From NCBI RefSeq assembly GCF_050113635.1, contig NZ_JBNJLT010000004.1, positions 310,001 through 374,000 on the forward strand: a stretch of 64,000 bases of DNA, written 5' to 3'. The notes under the pieces were generated by a model. The model was given only the letters and a program-made list of their open reading frames with translations, was not told where the DNA came from and ran no database searches. Shown here in pieces: positions 25,391-33,923 of this stretch. Every line of letters begins with the position of its first letter. The first letter of the stretch is position 1. The stretch is from Marinimicrobium sp050113635. GTDB taxonomy: Bacteria > Pseudomonadota > Gammaproteobacteria > Pseudomonadales > Cellvibrionaceae. The translations under genes were made by a program, and so were the position numbers.

Positions 25391-26560
25391 TTACTTGCTA
25401 TGAAGCGACGCTTTGTCATAGATTCCTTTAAAAGCCTTGGGGGTGCAGCCGTATTCGTCCTTAAACAGCTTGTTGAAATAGGAGACATTCTTATACCCGA
25501 CCGAGTACGCAATTTCGGCGACATTGGTCCCGCTGACTTCCACCAGCAGGCGGGCCGCTTCGGTCAAACGGATTTTGTTCAAGTAGCCGGAGAAGGTAAA
25601 CCCCAGTTCGGCTTTTAAAATGTCGTTGATCTTGGTGCGGCTGATGCCCACGGCGCTGACCATGGTATCCAGCGTTAATTCCGGGTTGGCGTACTCGGTG
25701 GCCATGTAGTGGAGAATTGTCCCTTTGTCTTTATCCCGGCGTGGCTCCACGGAGATCTGCTGGTAGGCAACCAGGGGCCTGTCCTGTTGTATCTTGTCCC
25801 GCAGGTCGTGGATGAGCGCCCGCGTGTGCTGGCGGAAGAGCCAGATGCCAGCCAGCCCCCACATCAGCAGCAAAGTCCCTACCAGCAGGTACACATAGCG
25901 CCAGTCCCGTCCGGTCAATTGCAGGCTGGTGATCTGGATGCGTGTGGGCTGGTTCATCGGGCTCTGGTAGGAGGAGGCAAACAGTAGCCGGGGCACCTGA
26001 TCCCGCCGATAATCCCGCATGGAAATCTTGAGGTCGAACATGTCAATCCACCACCGCGGTACTTCCAGGCGGGTCAGGTCCAGAGAAATGCGACGCCACT
26101 GATCATCACAGGAAAAAAAGGTGATAGGCCCGCGGTAGGTGACATACTCGTCCGGCTTGGTAATGGTGTCGTCGACGGTGTAAAGGGTAAAGTTGAGGAT
26201 GTTGGCCGGGCTGCACTTGACGTTGAAGGTCATGCCGCTGAAGCGGGTCAGGTCCACCAGGCGCCGTTCGCCGTTTTCGTCGTGGAACAGCAGGGAAACT
26301 GACGCATAAGGTGTTTCAACGACATCGGACACGTTCATTTCCACATCCAGGCTGAAACGTTCATCCAGTAATTTGATGGTGGACTGACCTTCAAAGTGAT
26401 TATCCGTTTCGGTCAGTGCGTGCCACGGCAGCCCACTTTCATCCTGGGGGAGCAGGGGCAGTTCCAGGAAGGTTCGGTCAAACGCCAGGTAGGCGGCCGC
26501 GAGGCTCAGGATAATCAACCCGGCCGTCAACAGGGCGGCTTTTTTGTAGAAGCTCAGCAT
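25391..26560 (-). CDS. Membrane-anchored AraC-family regulator with periplasmic sensor domain
   Basis: The start is taken at the ATG with first base 26560 (MLSFYKKAALL); the frame could begin at a TTG 63 bases earlier, but neither start has a good Shine-Dalgarno. About 389 aa. A first membrane helix (LLTAGLIILSLAAAYLAF) is followed by about 200 periplasmic residues that look like a beta-sandwich (DLTRFSGMTFNVKCSPANILNF, WRRISLDLTRLEVPRWW), resembling carbohydrate-binding folds. A second helix (YLLVGTLLLMWGLAGIWLF) leads to a C-terminal AraC double helix-turn-helix (ISRTKINDILKAELGFTFSGYL ... IAYSVGYKNVSYFNKLFKDEYG). It would read a periplasmic ligand and act directly on DNA. Target and ligand unknown. 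Confidence 0.82.
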   Translation of the reverse strand: MLSFYKKAALLTAGLIILSLAAAYLAFDRTFLELPLLPQDESGLPWHALTETDNHFEGQSTIKLLDERFSLDVEMNVSDVVETPYASVSLLFHDENGERRLVDLTRFSGMTFNVKCSPANILNFTLYTVDDTITKPDEYVTYRGPITFFSCDDQWRRISLDLTRLEVPRWWIDMFDLKISMRDYRRDQVPRLLFASSYQSPMNQPTRIQITSLQLTGRDWRYVYLLVGTLLLMWGLAGIWLFRQHTRALIHDLRDKIQQDRPLVAYQQISVEPRRDKDKGTILHYMATEYANPELTLDTMVSAVGISRTKINDILKAELGFTFSGYLNKIRLTEAARLLVEVSGTNVAEIAYSVGYKNVSYFNKLFKDEYGCTPKAFKGIYDKASLHSK

Positions 26561-26806
26561 TGGACAGTGTGCGGGCCTTGTTATCGGGAGTGATCGGCTC
26601 GAGCGCTTATTATTTCCCGGCAAAGCAACAGCGTCAATGACAATCTCCGACGGTGCATGCTCCCGCCGTACATGTTTTGCGCTAAATGGCTTGCATTACC
26701 TGGGATGCATTACAATGCCGCGGCGATGGCGTGCAGGGAACAGGGATACGTCGGTTGCGCTGAGCCTGTCACCCCCTCTTTTTGTGCAGTTTGAGGAACG
26801 CCGGTT

Positions 26807-28009
26807 ATGTCTCCCTCTATGTCTCCTTCCCATGGAAATCCCGCTCTGCGAGCGATGCCCTGGGCTGCCGTTCTGGCCGGTCTGTGCGCCAGTCTGGTGG
26901 GAATTGGTCTGGCGCGATTTGCCTACACTCCCCTCCTGACGCCGCTGATTGACGAAGGGTGGTTTGCGGCAGATCAGGTGGTTTATCTGAGTGCGGCCAA
27001 CCTGGGCGGGTATTTGCTGGGCGCAGTGCTGGCCCGGGCTGTGGGGCGACGCTTTGGGCCGGTGCGGGTACTCAAAGTGACGATGTTGCTCACGGCACTT
27101 TCGTTTTTTGCGTGCGCCTTTCCGCTGTCGAACAGCTGGTTTTTCTTGTGGCGCCTGCTTTCCGGGGTGACCGGTGGGATCATTATGATTCTGGTAGCCG
27201 CTACGCTAATGCCGCATATTCCGCCCCGACGTCGTGGCCTGGCCAGCGGAGCGATCTTTCTTGGCCTGGGCCTGGGCATTGCCGGCTCCGGTACGCTGGT
27301 GCCGTTGTTGTTGCACTGGGGGCTGCAAGCCACGTGGTTGGGGCTGGGTGCAGTGGCGCTGGCACTGGTGGGGCTGAGCTGGTCCGGGTGGCCTCGCGAG
27401 GGCGGGCTACCGGCCTCTCCCCCGCCGGTCACGGCGATACCGGCCAAGCCCGGAAAAGCGTTAACCGTGCTTTATATCCAGTACGGCCTGATGGCGGTGG
27501 GGCTCGTGCCCGCCATGATGTTTCTCGCGGACTTTGTGGCCCGGGGGCTTGGGCAGGGGGTCCACATCGGCTCAATGTTCTGGGTGTTATACGGTGGGGG
27601 TGCCCTACTGGGTCCGATGCTGTATGGCCAGCTGGGCGATAAGCTCGGCACCGGACGCGCCTTGCGCTGGCTGGTGGCCGTTCAGGCGCTGATGCTGGGA
27701 ACGTTGCTGTTGACGCATTCTCTCTGGTGGGTGGCGGTGGTCAGCGTGGTGCTTGGCACCTTTCCGCCGGGTATGGTGCCTCTGGTGCTGAATCGTGTGC
27801 ACGATTTATTGCCGGGAGACCACGGAGCCCAAGCAGCGGCCTGGAGCCGGGCCACGGCGACGTTTGCGCTGCTCCAGGCGTTGGCGGGGTATGGCTATTC
27901 GTTTTTGTTTACGGCGTCCGGGAACAATTACTGGCTACTGTTTGCCTGTAGCAGCGGCGCCCTGGTCGGTGCATTGGCCGTGGAGGCGGCGAGCCTTCTG
28001 AAGCGGTAA
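26807..28009 (+). CDS. MFS transporter, YbfB/YjiJ family
   Basis: 400 aa; GAGGAA eight bases before the ATG. About twelve hydrophobic helices; the first, VLAGLCASLVGIGLARFAYTPLLTPLI, is the characteristic start of YbfB/YjiJ permeases. RRFGPVRVLKVTMLLTALS and MPHIPPRRRGLASG fit the cytoplasmic loops. Substrate unknown. Transcribed away from the AraC regulator, from which it is separated by about 250 bp, so regulation by that protein is possible. Confidence 0.87.
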   Translation: MSPSMSPSHGNPALRAMPWAAVLAGLCASLVGIGLARFAYTPLLTPLIDEGWFAADQVVYLSAANLGGYLLGAVLARAVGRRFGPVRVLKVTMLLTALSFFACAFPLSNSWFFLWRLLSGVTGGIIMILVAATLMPHIPPRRRGLASGAIFLGLGLGIAGSGTLVPLLLHWGLQATWLGLGAVALALVGLSWSGWPREGGLPASPPPVTAIPAKPGKALTVLYIQYGLMAVGLVPAMMFLADFVARGLGQGVHIGSMFWVLYGGGALLGPMLYGQLGDKLGTGRALRWLVAVQALMLGTLLLTHSLWWVAVVSVVLGTFPPGMVPLVLNRVHDLLPGDHGAQAAAWSRATATFALLQALAGYGYSFLFTASGNNYWLLFACSSGALVGALAVEAASLLKR

Positions 28010-28038
28010 GCCTTCTTCAACGGTAAGTTTGACTGAGG

Positions 28039-28260
28039 TCAAAACGCAGGTGGCAGTTGGTCCAGCATTTCCCGGCGGGAGTGAATAAGCTCCTTGTAGG
28101 TTTGCATCATGCCGAAGTCCACCGGCTGTTCACTGCCTTTCAGGGCGTTCAGCTGGCGCTCGAAGCGGGTGATTTCCCCGAGCAGCTTCTCTCTCAACGG
28201 GCCGGTTTTCTCGAAGTTGGTGTCAACGTGATTGCCGGGAATAAACGTGGTGCGGCTCAT
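28039..28260 (-). CDS. Small conserved-looking hypothetical protein, 73 aa
   Basis: Supported by a strong AAGGAG at correct spacing before the ATG and codon use like its neighbours. Sequence is soluble and helical: a central amphipathic segment LREKLLGEITRFERQLNALKG and a C-terminal helix with RREMLDQLPPAF. No signal peptide, Cys pair or DNA-binding motif. I do not recognise the family. Confidence 0.65.
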   Translation of the reverse strand: MSRTTFIPGNHVDTNFEKTGPLREKLLGEITRFERQLNALKGSEQPVDFGMMQTYKELIHSRREMLDQLPPAF

Positions 28261-28449
28261 AACGATCTCCTTGCGTAATGGCTTACCTGGGGTGGCTTAA
28301 GTGGTCGCTATCTTGGGAGCGCCCGCTTACTTGGTGGACTCCCGCTTAGGATAGTTCACTTTTATCCGGTTTCTTCATGGATTTTTAGACTGTTTGGTTA
28401 CCAGGAAGCGGGGCTAAAGACCGTCATGACCGCGGTGGGTTATAAGACC

Positions 28450-29007
28450 TCAACCGTGCCGCTCCAGCCAGGCCCGCGCGTAAAAAAGCGCGGCGATGGT
28501 GCGGCCTTCGCACACCTCGTCCATGGCGGTCAGGCTCAGCAGGTCGTCAAAATCCATGGGAACCACTTCGATAGGTTCGGGCTCGTCGCCTTCCAGCCGC
28601 TCGGGGTATAACCCTCGGGCCAGCACCACGTGAATGCCGTGCTCCATGTAGGCCGGCGACAGGTGTATATGTTTGAGCAGTTGCAGATCCCGGGCGCCGT
28701 AACCAATTTCCTCTTTCAGTTCGCGATCGGCGGCTTCCAGCAGGGTTTCCCCCCGATCCACGGCGCCTTTGGGCAGGCCGAGGTGGTAATCGTGAATGCC
28801 GGCCGCGTACTCGCGAATCATCACGACGCGCCCGTCATCCAAGACCGGCACCATCAGCACCGCACCGGGGCCACCGGCGCAGAGTTTTTCGTACACACGC
28901 TCCTCGCCGTTGCTGAAGCGCAACAGCAGTTCATCGGTGCGGAACAGTCGACTGCGAGCCACGGTGTGCTGCTTTAATATCTCGGGCTTTCTGGGCATAC
29001 TGGGCAT
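28450..29007 (-). CDS. nudE: ADP compounds hydrolase NudE
   Basis: The start is set at the ATG with first base 29007 (MPSMPRKPEIL), with GGAG upstream; the longer open frame overlaps the divergent yrfG gene. 185 aa. Nudix box GAVDRGETLLEAADRELKEEIGY is complete (G-x5-E-x7-RE-x-x-EE-x-G). Family enzymes hydrolyse ADP-ribose, NADH and diadenosine polyphosphates in the cytoplasm. Divergent from yrfG, 30 bp apart, the arrangement seen in many gammaproteobacteria. Confidence 0.9.
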   Translation of the reverse strand: MPSMPRKPEILKQHTVARSRLFRTDELLLRFSNGEERVYEKLCAGGPGAVLMVPVLDDGRVVMIREYAAGIHDYHLGLPKGAVDRGETLLEAADRELKEEIGYGARDLQLLKHIHLSPAYMEHGIHVVLARGLYPERLEGDEPEPIEVVPMDFDDLLSLTAMDEVCEGRTIAALFYARAWLERHG

Positions 29008-29037
29008 TGAACTCCGTGGTAAAGGCTGTTCCCGGCA

Positions 29038-29688
29038 ATGATCAACTGGCAAGCGATCGATACCGTACTTCTGGATATGGATGGTACCCTGCTGGACCTC
29101 CATTTCGACACCTATTTTTGGCTCGACCATCTCCCCAGGCGTTACGCCGAGATTCATGCACTGGATCAGGCAGCGGCTCGTGAGGCGTTGCTGGCGCAGA
29201 TTGACGCCCGGCAGGGGACACTGGAGTGGTATTGCCTGGAGTACTGGTCGCGCTCACTCAGTGTGGACATCCGCGCTCTAAAAGAGGAAATCCGCTACAA
29301 GATCCAGATTCGTCCCCATGTGGAAACCTTTCTGGACCGCTTGCAGGCGCAGGGCAAGCGTCGATTGCTGGTGACCAACGCCCACCCGTTGAGCCTGTCC
29401 CTCAAGCTGGAAGAAACCGCCATTGATCGCTGGCTCGATGGTATCATTTCCTCCCATGAGTTGAGCGAGCCGAAAGAGTCCCAGGCGTTCTGGGAACGGC
29501 TCAATGAGCGCGAGCCTTTCGACCCCGAACGCACGCTGTTCGTGGACGATACGCCGCGAGTGCTTGAAGCGGCCGCGCGCTATGGCATCCGCCATCTGCT
29601 GTGTATCCACCAGCCGGACAGTCAGGTGGAGCGGTGGATTGACGAATACCCGGCCATTCACCATTTTGATGAGATTACACCGTCATAG
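29038..29688 (+). CDS. yrfG: GMP/IMP nucleotidase YrfG (HAD family)
   Basis: 216 aa. HAD motif I LLDMDGTLLDLHFD, motif II LVTNAHP, and motif IV FVDDTPRVLEAA are all present. E. coli YrfG dephosphorylates purine monophosphates. Its stop is directly followed by the hslR ATG, so they form one transcript (yrfG-hslR-hslO). Confidence 0.9.
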   Translation: MINWQAIDTVLLDMDGTLLDLHFDTYFWLDHLPRRYAEIHALDQAAAREALLAQIDARQGTLEWYCLEYWSRSLSVDIRALKEEIRYKIQIRPHVETFLDRLQAQGKRRLLVTNAHPLSLSLKLEETAIDRWLDGIISSHELSEPKESQAFWERLNEREPFDPERTLFVDDTPRVLEAAARYGIRHLLCIHQPDSQVERWIDEYPAIHHFDEITPS

Positions 29689-30093
29689 ATGAGCACGACG
29701 CTGGAAAAAGTCCGTATCGACAAGTGGCTCTGGGCCGCCCGTTTTTTCAAGACCCGCAACCTCGCCAAACAGGCGATTGAAGGTGGAAAAGTGCAATGTG
29801 AGGGGCAGCGGGTCAAGGCCAGCAAAGACATCACGACCGGTCTGACACTCACGATTCGCCAGGGTTATGACGACAAAACGGTGGTCGTGAAAGCCCTGTC
29901 CGATCAGCGTCGTGGCGCGCCGCAAGCGCAGGCGCTTTACGAGGAAACCGCCGAAAGCCTGGTGAAACGGGAGGAGCGAGCGGCGCAGCGCAAAGCCGGT
30001 GGGCTGGCGGGGCAGTTAATCAGCGATCATCGGCCCAACAAGAAAGAGCGTCGCCAGATTCACCGTTTCCAACGGCAGCAGCAGGACTCATGA
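29689..30093 (+). CDS. hslR: Ribosome-associated heat-shock protein Hsp15
   Basis: 134 aa with an N-terminal S4 RNA-binding domain (VRIDKWLWAARFFKTRNLAKQAIEGGKVQC) and a basic C-terminal tail (RPNKKERRQIHRF). Hsp15 binds stalled 50S subunits that carry nascent peptidyl-tRNA. ATG abuts the yrfG stop. Confidence 0.93.
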   Translation: MSTTLEKVRIDKWLWAARFFKTRNLAKQAIEGGKVQCEGQRVKASKDITTGLTLTIRQGYDDKTVVVKALSDQRRGAPQAQALYEETAESLVKREERAAQRKAGGLAGQLISDHRPNKKERRQIHRFQRQQQDS

Positions 30094-30114
30094 CGAAGGC
30101 CGAGCGGGGCTGCC

Positions 30115-30150
30115 AGGCCTTCTACATCATTCTAGGCTTTCTACATCATT
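30115..30150. repeat. Two 17-bp direct repeats between hslR and hslO
   Basis: AGGCCTTCTACATCATT (30115-30131) and AGGCTTTCTACATCATT (30134-30150), one mismatch, period 19. They lie just upstream of the hslO ribosome-binding site. Could be a recent local duplication; no known function. Confidence 0.7.
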
Positions 30151-30178
30151 AGTGACTCAACCACCACAGCGAGATCCC

Positions 30179-31054
30179 ATGTCCGAAAACGATGTACTGC
30201 ACCGCTTCTTGTTCGATGAATGTGACGTGCGGGGCGAGATAGTGACCCTGGGCGACAGTTATCAGGAAGTGATGAACAACAACCCCTATCCAGGGGGCGT
30301 GCGCGAACTGCTTGGAGAGTGTCTCGCGGCCGCCTCTTTGCTGTCGACCACCTTGAAATTCAATGGCCTGATCAGTCTTCAGGCGCAGGGGGATGGGCCG
30401 GTGAGCATGGTGATGGCGGAGTGCAATCACCACCAGGACCTGCGCGGGATTGTGCGCCTGGCGAACCCCAATGACCGGCCCCAGGGGCGCGGTGTGGGGG
30501 AGTTGCTGGGCAAGGGCGTAATGGCGATTACCATCGAGCCGGAAAAGGGCGAGCGCTATCAGGGCGTGGTGCCAATGGACAGCGACAGCCTGGCGCATTG
30601 CCTGGAGCATTACTTTTTCCAGTCTGAGCAATTGAAAACCCGGCTGTGGTTCGCCAGCGATGGGCGGGCCTGTACCGGGTTAATGTTGCAGGCGCTTCCT
30701 ACGCCGCGCCACGCGGATGCGGACGCCAATGCGGAGCACTGGGAAACGCTCGGCACTCTGGCGGGTACAGTAACCCCGGAGGAGCTATTGGCACTGTCGC
30801 ACGCCGAACTGCTGTATCGGCTGTTCAATGAATACCGGCTGAGACTGTTCGATCCGGCGCCGCTGCGCTTTGCCTGCGGCTGCTCCCGGGAGCGAAGTGC
30901 CAACGCCCTGTTGTCCCTGGGGCGGGAGGAGTTGTTGGCGCTGTTGCAGGAGCAAGGCGGGAAAATTGGGATTGACTGTCAGTTCTGCAATCAGCATTAC
31001 GCCTTCAATGCCGCCGATATCGACGCCATGACTGGCGGGCAAGCGCTTCACTAG
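30179..31054 (+). CDS. hslO: Redox-regulated chaperone Hsp33
   Basis: The start is taken at ATG 30179 (MSENDVLHRFLF) as in other Hsp33 proteins, although a GTG at 30152 is in frame. 291 aa. The C-terminal zinc redox switch is intact: FACGCSRERS and, 30-odd residues later, DCQFCNQHY, giving the four Cys. Holdase active in the oxidised cytoplasm. Last gene of the heat-shock transcript. Confidence 0.93.
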   Translation: MSENDVLHRFLFDECDVRGEIVTLGDSYQEVMNNNPYPGGVRELLGECLAAASLLSTTLKFNGLISLQAQGDGPVSMVMAECNHHQDLRGIVRLANPNDRPQGRGVGELLGKGVMAITIEPEKGERYQGVVPMDSDSLAHCLEHYFFQSEQLKTRLWFASDGRACTGLMLQALPTPRHADADANAEHWETLGTLAGTVTPEELLALSHAELLYRLFNEYRLRLFDPAPLRFACGCSRERSANALLSLGREELLALLQEQGGKIGIDCQFCNQHYAFNAADIDAMTGGQALH

Positions 31055-31083
31055 GAGGCGTCAGGCGGCCTTTTATTGTCACC

Positions 31084-31112
31084 TTGACAATATCAAAATG
31101 CTGTCTTATGAT
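31084..31112 (+). promoter_or_regulatory. Consensus sigma-70 promoter
   Basis: TTGACA (31084-31089), 17-bp spacer, TATGAT (31107-31112). No convincing protein gene starts after it. Confidence 0.75.
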
Positions 31113-31118
31113 CATAAA

Positions 31119-31291
31119 TACCATAAGCGAGGACGATGGTGTCCGGGGCCTCTCCCCTTTCAAGGCCTCGGTTGGAGCGCGCCGAAAGGCGTCACTGTTG
31201 GTCAGCGCTATGTGTCTTGGTAGACGTTGTTTTGGTTGTATCGTTTGTTCTCTCCATGTTTTGCCGGGCTGCCTTTGCAGCCCGGTTTTTT
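31119..31291 (+). ncRNA. Candidate small RNA of about 170 nt
   Basis: Bounded by a near-perfect sigma-70 promoter and a strong terminator. The interior has its own hairpin potential (GAGGACGATGGTGTCC, GGGGCCTCTCCCC, GCGCCGAAAGGCG). A short frame with ATG 31136 exists after an AGGA, so a leader peptide is the alternative. I do not recognise an Rfam family by eye. Confidence 0.45.
31264..31291 (+). terminator. Rho-independent terminator of candidate sRNA
   Basis: Stem CCGGGCTGC (31264-31272) / GCAGCCCGG (31277-31285), loop CTTT, then six T. Confidence 0.9.
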
Positions 31292-31437
31292 ATGTCCGCG
31301 AGCAGCGCGGTTGATCATCCCCTTTTCTTGTGTTGTCTCGCCCGCTATTGCCGATAGGGCGCGGCCTCCCGGCCGTATTAGGATCCCAATCGGGCGGGTT
31401 GAGTGCCGCTCGCGGTGTCAGAGGTGACGTTAAATGT

Positions 31438-31451
31438 TGAAACCGGTTACA
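31438..31451. promoter_or_regulatory. LacI-family operator-like palindrome (site 1 of 4)
   Basis: TGAAACCGGTTACA; one base from a perfect TGTAACCGGTTACA-type palindrome. Upstream of the AGE isomerase gene. Confidence 0.65.
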
Positions 31452-31503
31452 AAATGTTGCAATATGCGCGTCAGGTTGAGGCGTGAACAGCTGGTTTTCG
31501 AAA

Positions 31504-31517
31504 GTTTACCGGTTACA
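31504..31517. promoter_or_regulatory. LacI-family operator-like palindrome (site 2 of 4)
   Basis: GTTTACCGGTTACA; right half identical to site 1, left half weaker. 66 bp after site 1, an arrangement that would allow cooperative binding. Confidence 0.5.
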
Positions 31518-31599
31518 TCTGGCTCCTCCTCTCCGCTGCGCGCGCCTCTCGGATAGAGGCGGCGCTCAGTGAGCTTTTACCCAAGCTGTTGTACCCTTT

Positions 31600-31635
31600 C
31601 GCCCCGGCTGTTTCGGCAGCCGGGGCGCTTTGTTT
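31600..31635 (+). terminator. GC-rich hairpin upstream of AGE gene, terminator or attenuator
   Basis: Perfect 11-bp stem CGCCCCGGCTG (31600-31610) / CAGCCGGGGCG (31617-31627), followed by CTTTGTTTG. The T tract is interrupted. Because operators lie upstream and the gene downstream, it may sit in the leader mRNA. Confidence 0.55.
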
Positions 31636-31729
31636 GTAAGAAGCGGGTGCTGTAAAAACGGGCACCGGGTAAACTGCTCGGTTTCCCGTCTGAGATTCGA
31701 AGGTGAGTACAAGAGTGGATAGCGTTGTT

Positions 31730-32875
31730 ATGAAGAGCACGATTGTGGAAGCCGCCGGGCGCCTGGAGCGCTGGATGACTGAAGAGGCTCTGCCGCTCTG
31801 GCAGGAAAGAGGGTTGAGTCCGGAAGGTGGGCATTGGGAGGCGCTCAATGCAGACGGTTCGGTGGACGAGCAGGCCAATATTCGGGTGCGGGTCCTGGCC
31901 CGGCAGGCATTCTCCTTTGCATTTGGCACGGCCCGTCAGTGGTGCCATGGCGAAGCCATGGCCCGGCAACTCATGGCATTTGTTACCGAGCGTGCTGCGC
32001 ATCCTTCGGCCGGTGGCGGTTTTACTCACCTGATGAATCCGGCCTTTGAGGTGATTGATACTCGCCAGGATCTCTACGACCATGCGTTCTTTCTGTTGGC
32101 CTATTCCTGGTGTTATCGCGCTTTCGGGGATGACTCATTCCTGAAAGGGGCCGAGGCGTTAATGGCCCATCTCGACCACCGGTTCGGCTCGGTGTATGGC
32201 GGTTGGACCGAGGGGGATTACGCGTACACCCAGCGCCGTCAGAACCCCCATATGCATTTGTTCGAGGCCATGATGAGCTTGCACGAAGCCACGGGTGACG
32301 CCAAATGGCTGGCCCGGGCGGGTGAGCTGTTCGCCCTGTTCCAGAGTCGCTATTTTGATCCTGAACGGGAAGTGCTGTTTGAATTTTTCGAAGACGACTG
32401 GACGCTGAAGCACGCTCCGAACGAGGCACCCATTGAGCCAGGTCACATGTTTGAGTGGGTGTGGCTGCTGGACTGGTATCGTCGCCTGACCGGCCAGTCG
32501 GTCACTCGCTACACCGAAGCGCTATACCGCAAGGCGATGGACATTGGCCAGGTGGCCTCCGGGCTGGTGTGGGACGAGGTGCGCCTTGATGGCACACCGC
32601 TCAAATACACCAAGCGCTGCTGGGGGCTGACAGAGTTCATCAAGGCGAGTCTGGTGCGAGCGCGCGAAGGCGACGCTCAGGCAGAAGCTCGTGCGGTGGA
32701 GGCCATTGATACGCTTTTTACTTACTATCTGACCGCCCAGACGCCGGGGGCGTATGTGGATCAGCGGGGAGCGGACGATGAGGTTCTGATCGACAAAGCC
32801 CCCGCGAGCACTCTGTATCACCTGGTGGTGCTAACGGCGGAAGTGTCGGATTACGTGCGTCGACGCCACGGTTAA
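31730..32875 (+). CDS. AGE-family isomerase/epimerase, probable D-mannose isomerase
   Basis: ATG 31730 chosen; the frame also allows GTG 31703, and neither start has a strong ribosome-binding site. About 381 aa, (alpha/alpha)6-barrel AGE family. Conserved catalytic His appear in NPHMHLFEAMMSL and EPGHMFEWVWLLDWY, plus RCWGLTEFIKA. In saccharolytic marine bacteria this branch (YihS/ManI-like) interconverts mannose and fructose. Released mannose from the mannan pathway downstream would be its substrate. N-acetylglucosamine 2-epimerase activity is less likely because the locus concerns mannan. Confidence 0.8.
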   Translation: MKSTIVEAAGRLERWMTEEALPLWQERGLSPEGGHWEALNADGSVDEQANIRVRVLARQAFSFAFGTARQWCHGEAMARQLMAFVTERAAHPSAGGGFTHLMNPAFEVIDTRQDLYDHAFFLLAYSWCYRAFGDDSFLKGAEALMAHLDHRFGSVYGGWTEGDYAYTQRRQNPHMHLFEAMMSLHEATGDAKWLARAGELFALFQSRYFDPEREVLFEFFEDDWTLKHAPNEAPIEPGHMFEWVWLLDWYRRLTGQSVTRYTEALYRKAMDIGQVASGLVWDEVRLDGTPLKYTKRCWGLTEFIKASLVRAREGDAQAEARAVEAIDTLFTYYLTAQTPGAYVDQRGADDEVLIDKAPASTLYHLVVLTAEVSDYVRRRHG

Positions 32876-32881
32876 TGAACA

Positions 32882-32918
32882 GCGGCCTGTCTCGTGTCGG
32901 TCACGAGGCAGGCACCGC
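32882..32918. terminator. Hairpin at the convergent ends of AGE and LacI genes
   Basis: CCTGTCTCGTG / CACGAGGCAGG with outer GCGG / CCGC; overlaps the last codons of the lacI-type gene. No T run, so a weak or rho-assisted terminator. Confidence 0.4.
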
Positions 32919-33923
32919 TTTGGGCGAGTGGTTGGGCACCGGTGCGGTGCTTTTGCGAATAATAAACTCGGTGGGTAACACACACTCGGTTTGAGAAAGT
33001 GGCTCGCCTTCGATCACCTTCAGCAGCATATCCATCGCCATCTTCCCCATCTCCTCGGCGGGCTGGGACATGGTCGTCAGGCTCGGGTCGCAGTATTTGG
33101 CGTAGGCGATATCATCGAAGCCGGTCACGGAAATATCCTCCGGCACACGAATGCCCTGGGACTTCAGGGTCTGGATCGCGCCGATGGCCATTTCGTCGTT
33201 CATACAGAAGATAGCGGTGGGCCGTTCCTTCATGTGGCAAAACTGAAACGCGCTGTTCAGGCCCGACCACATGGTGAAATCGCCCTCGGCCACCAGTTCC
33301 GGATCAAACGGTATTCCGTGCTCGGCGAGGCATTCCTTGAAGCCTTTCATGCGGTCGACGGCGTGGGGGTTATCCTTCAGGCCGGAAATGACGCCGATGC
33401 GGCGGTGCCCCAGCGAGATCAGGTAATTGGCCATGGTCTTGGCGGCGCCCCGGTTATCGATTCGAACCGAGGGGCCAGTGGTGTATTCGCAGCCACAGGC
33501 GTTGACGGTGGCAATATCCGGCGGGATGACGTTGTGGGCTTTTTCGGAGTGCGGGCGCAATTGCAGAAGGCCGTCTGCCAAGCGGGTTTCTACCCGGCGG
33601 ATGTACTCCAGCTCGCGCTCTGGCGTGCCGCGGGTATCCCCCAGAAGCACGGCATAGCCTTTTTGTTGCGCCCGGTCCTCGATAGCGCGGATGACCAGCG
33701 AGTAAAAAGGGTTGGCAATATCGGGCACCAGAACCACAATGGCATAAGAACGCGCAGAGCGAAAATTCCGGGCCAGCATGTTGGGCCGGTAACCGACCTT
33801 ATCAATGGCCCGATGAACTTTGGCCATGCTCTCTTCGGACACTTTTTCAGGGTTGCTGAGCGCCCGGGAAACGGTCGCGACAGACACGCCCGCTTCGCGG
33901 GCGACATCTCGAATACTGGACAT
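32901..33923 (-). CDS. LacI-family transcriptional regulator of the mannan locus
   Basis: 340 aa. N-terminal helix-turn-helix IRDVAREAGVSVATVSRALSNPEKVSE with hinge helix GYRPNMLARNFRS, then a periplasmic-binding-protein-like sensor domain (AIVVLVPDIANPFYSLVIRAIED, GHRRIGVISG, FDDIAYAKYCDPSLTT). It most likely binds the four TGTAACCG-type palindromes at 31438, 31504, 34017 and 36255, and responds to a mannose or mannobiose derivative. Divergent from the symporter gene with site 3 between them. Confidence 0.92.
   Translation of the reverse strand: MSSIRDVAREAGVSVATVSRALSNPEKVSEESMAKVHRAIDKVGYRPNMLARNFRSARSYAIVVLVPDIANPFYSLVIRAIEDRAQQKGYAVLLGDTRGTPERELEYIRRVETRLADGLLQLRPHSEKAHNVIPPDIATVNACGCEYTTGPSVRIDNRGAAKTMANYLISLGHRRIGVISGLKDNPHAVDRMKGFKECLAEHGIPFDPELVAEGDFTMWSGLNSAFQFCHMKERPTAIFCMNDEMAIGAIQTLKSQGIRVPEDISVTGFDDIAYAKYCDPSLTTMSQPAEEMGKMAMDMLLKVIEGEPLSQTECVLPTEFIIRKSTAPVPNHSPKAVPAS

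Larger units (their letters stand above)
31055..31729. other. Intergenic region with candidate sRNA and LacI-type operators
   Basis: 675 bp. From left to right: a consensus promoter at 31084-31112, a terminator at 31264-31291, two CCGGTTACA palindromes at 31438 and 31504, and a GC-rich hairpin at 31600-31635 in front of the isomerase gene. Short frames here (for example 31136-31357) have no family resemblance. Confidence 0.6.

Noticed and set aside
31136..31357. 73-aa protein downstream of the consensus promoter
   Set aside because: Frame crosses the terminator at 31264-31291 and has no family resemblance; an sRNA is more likely.
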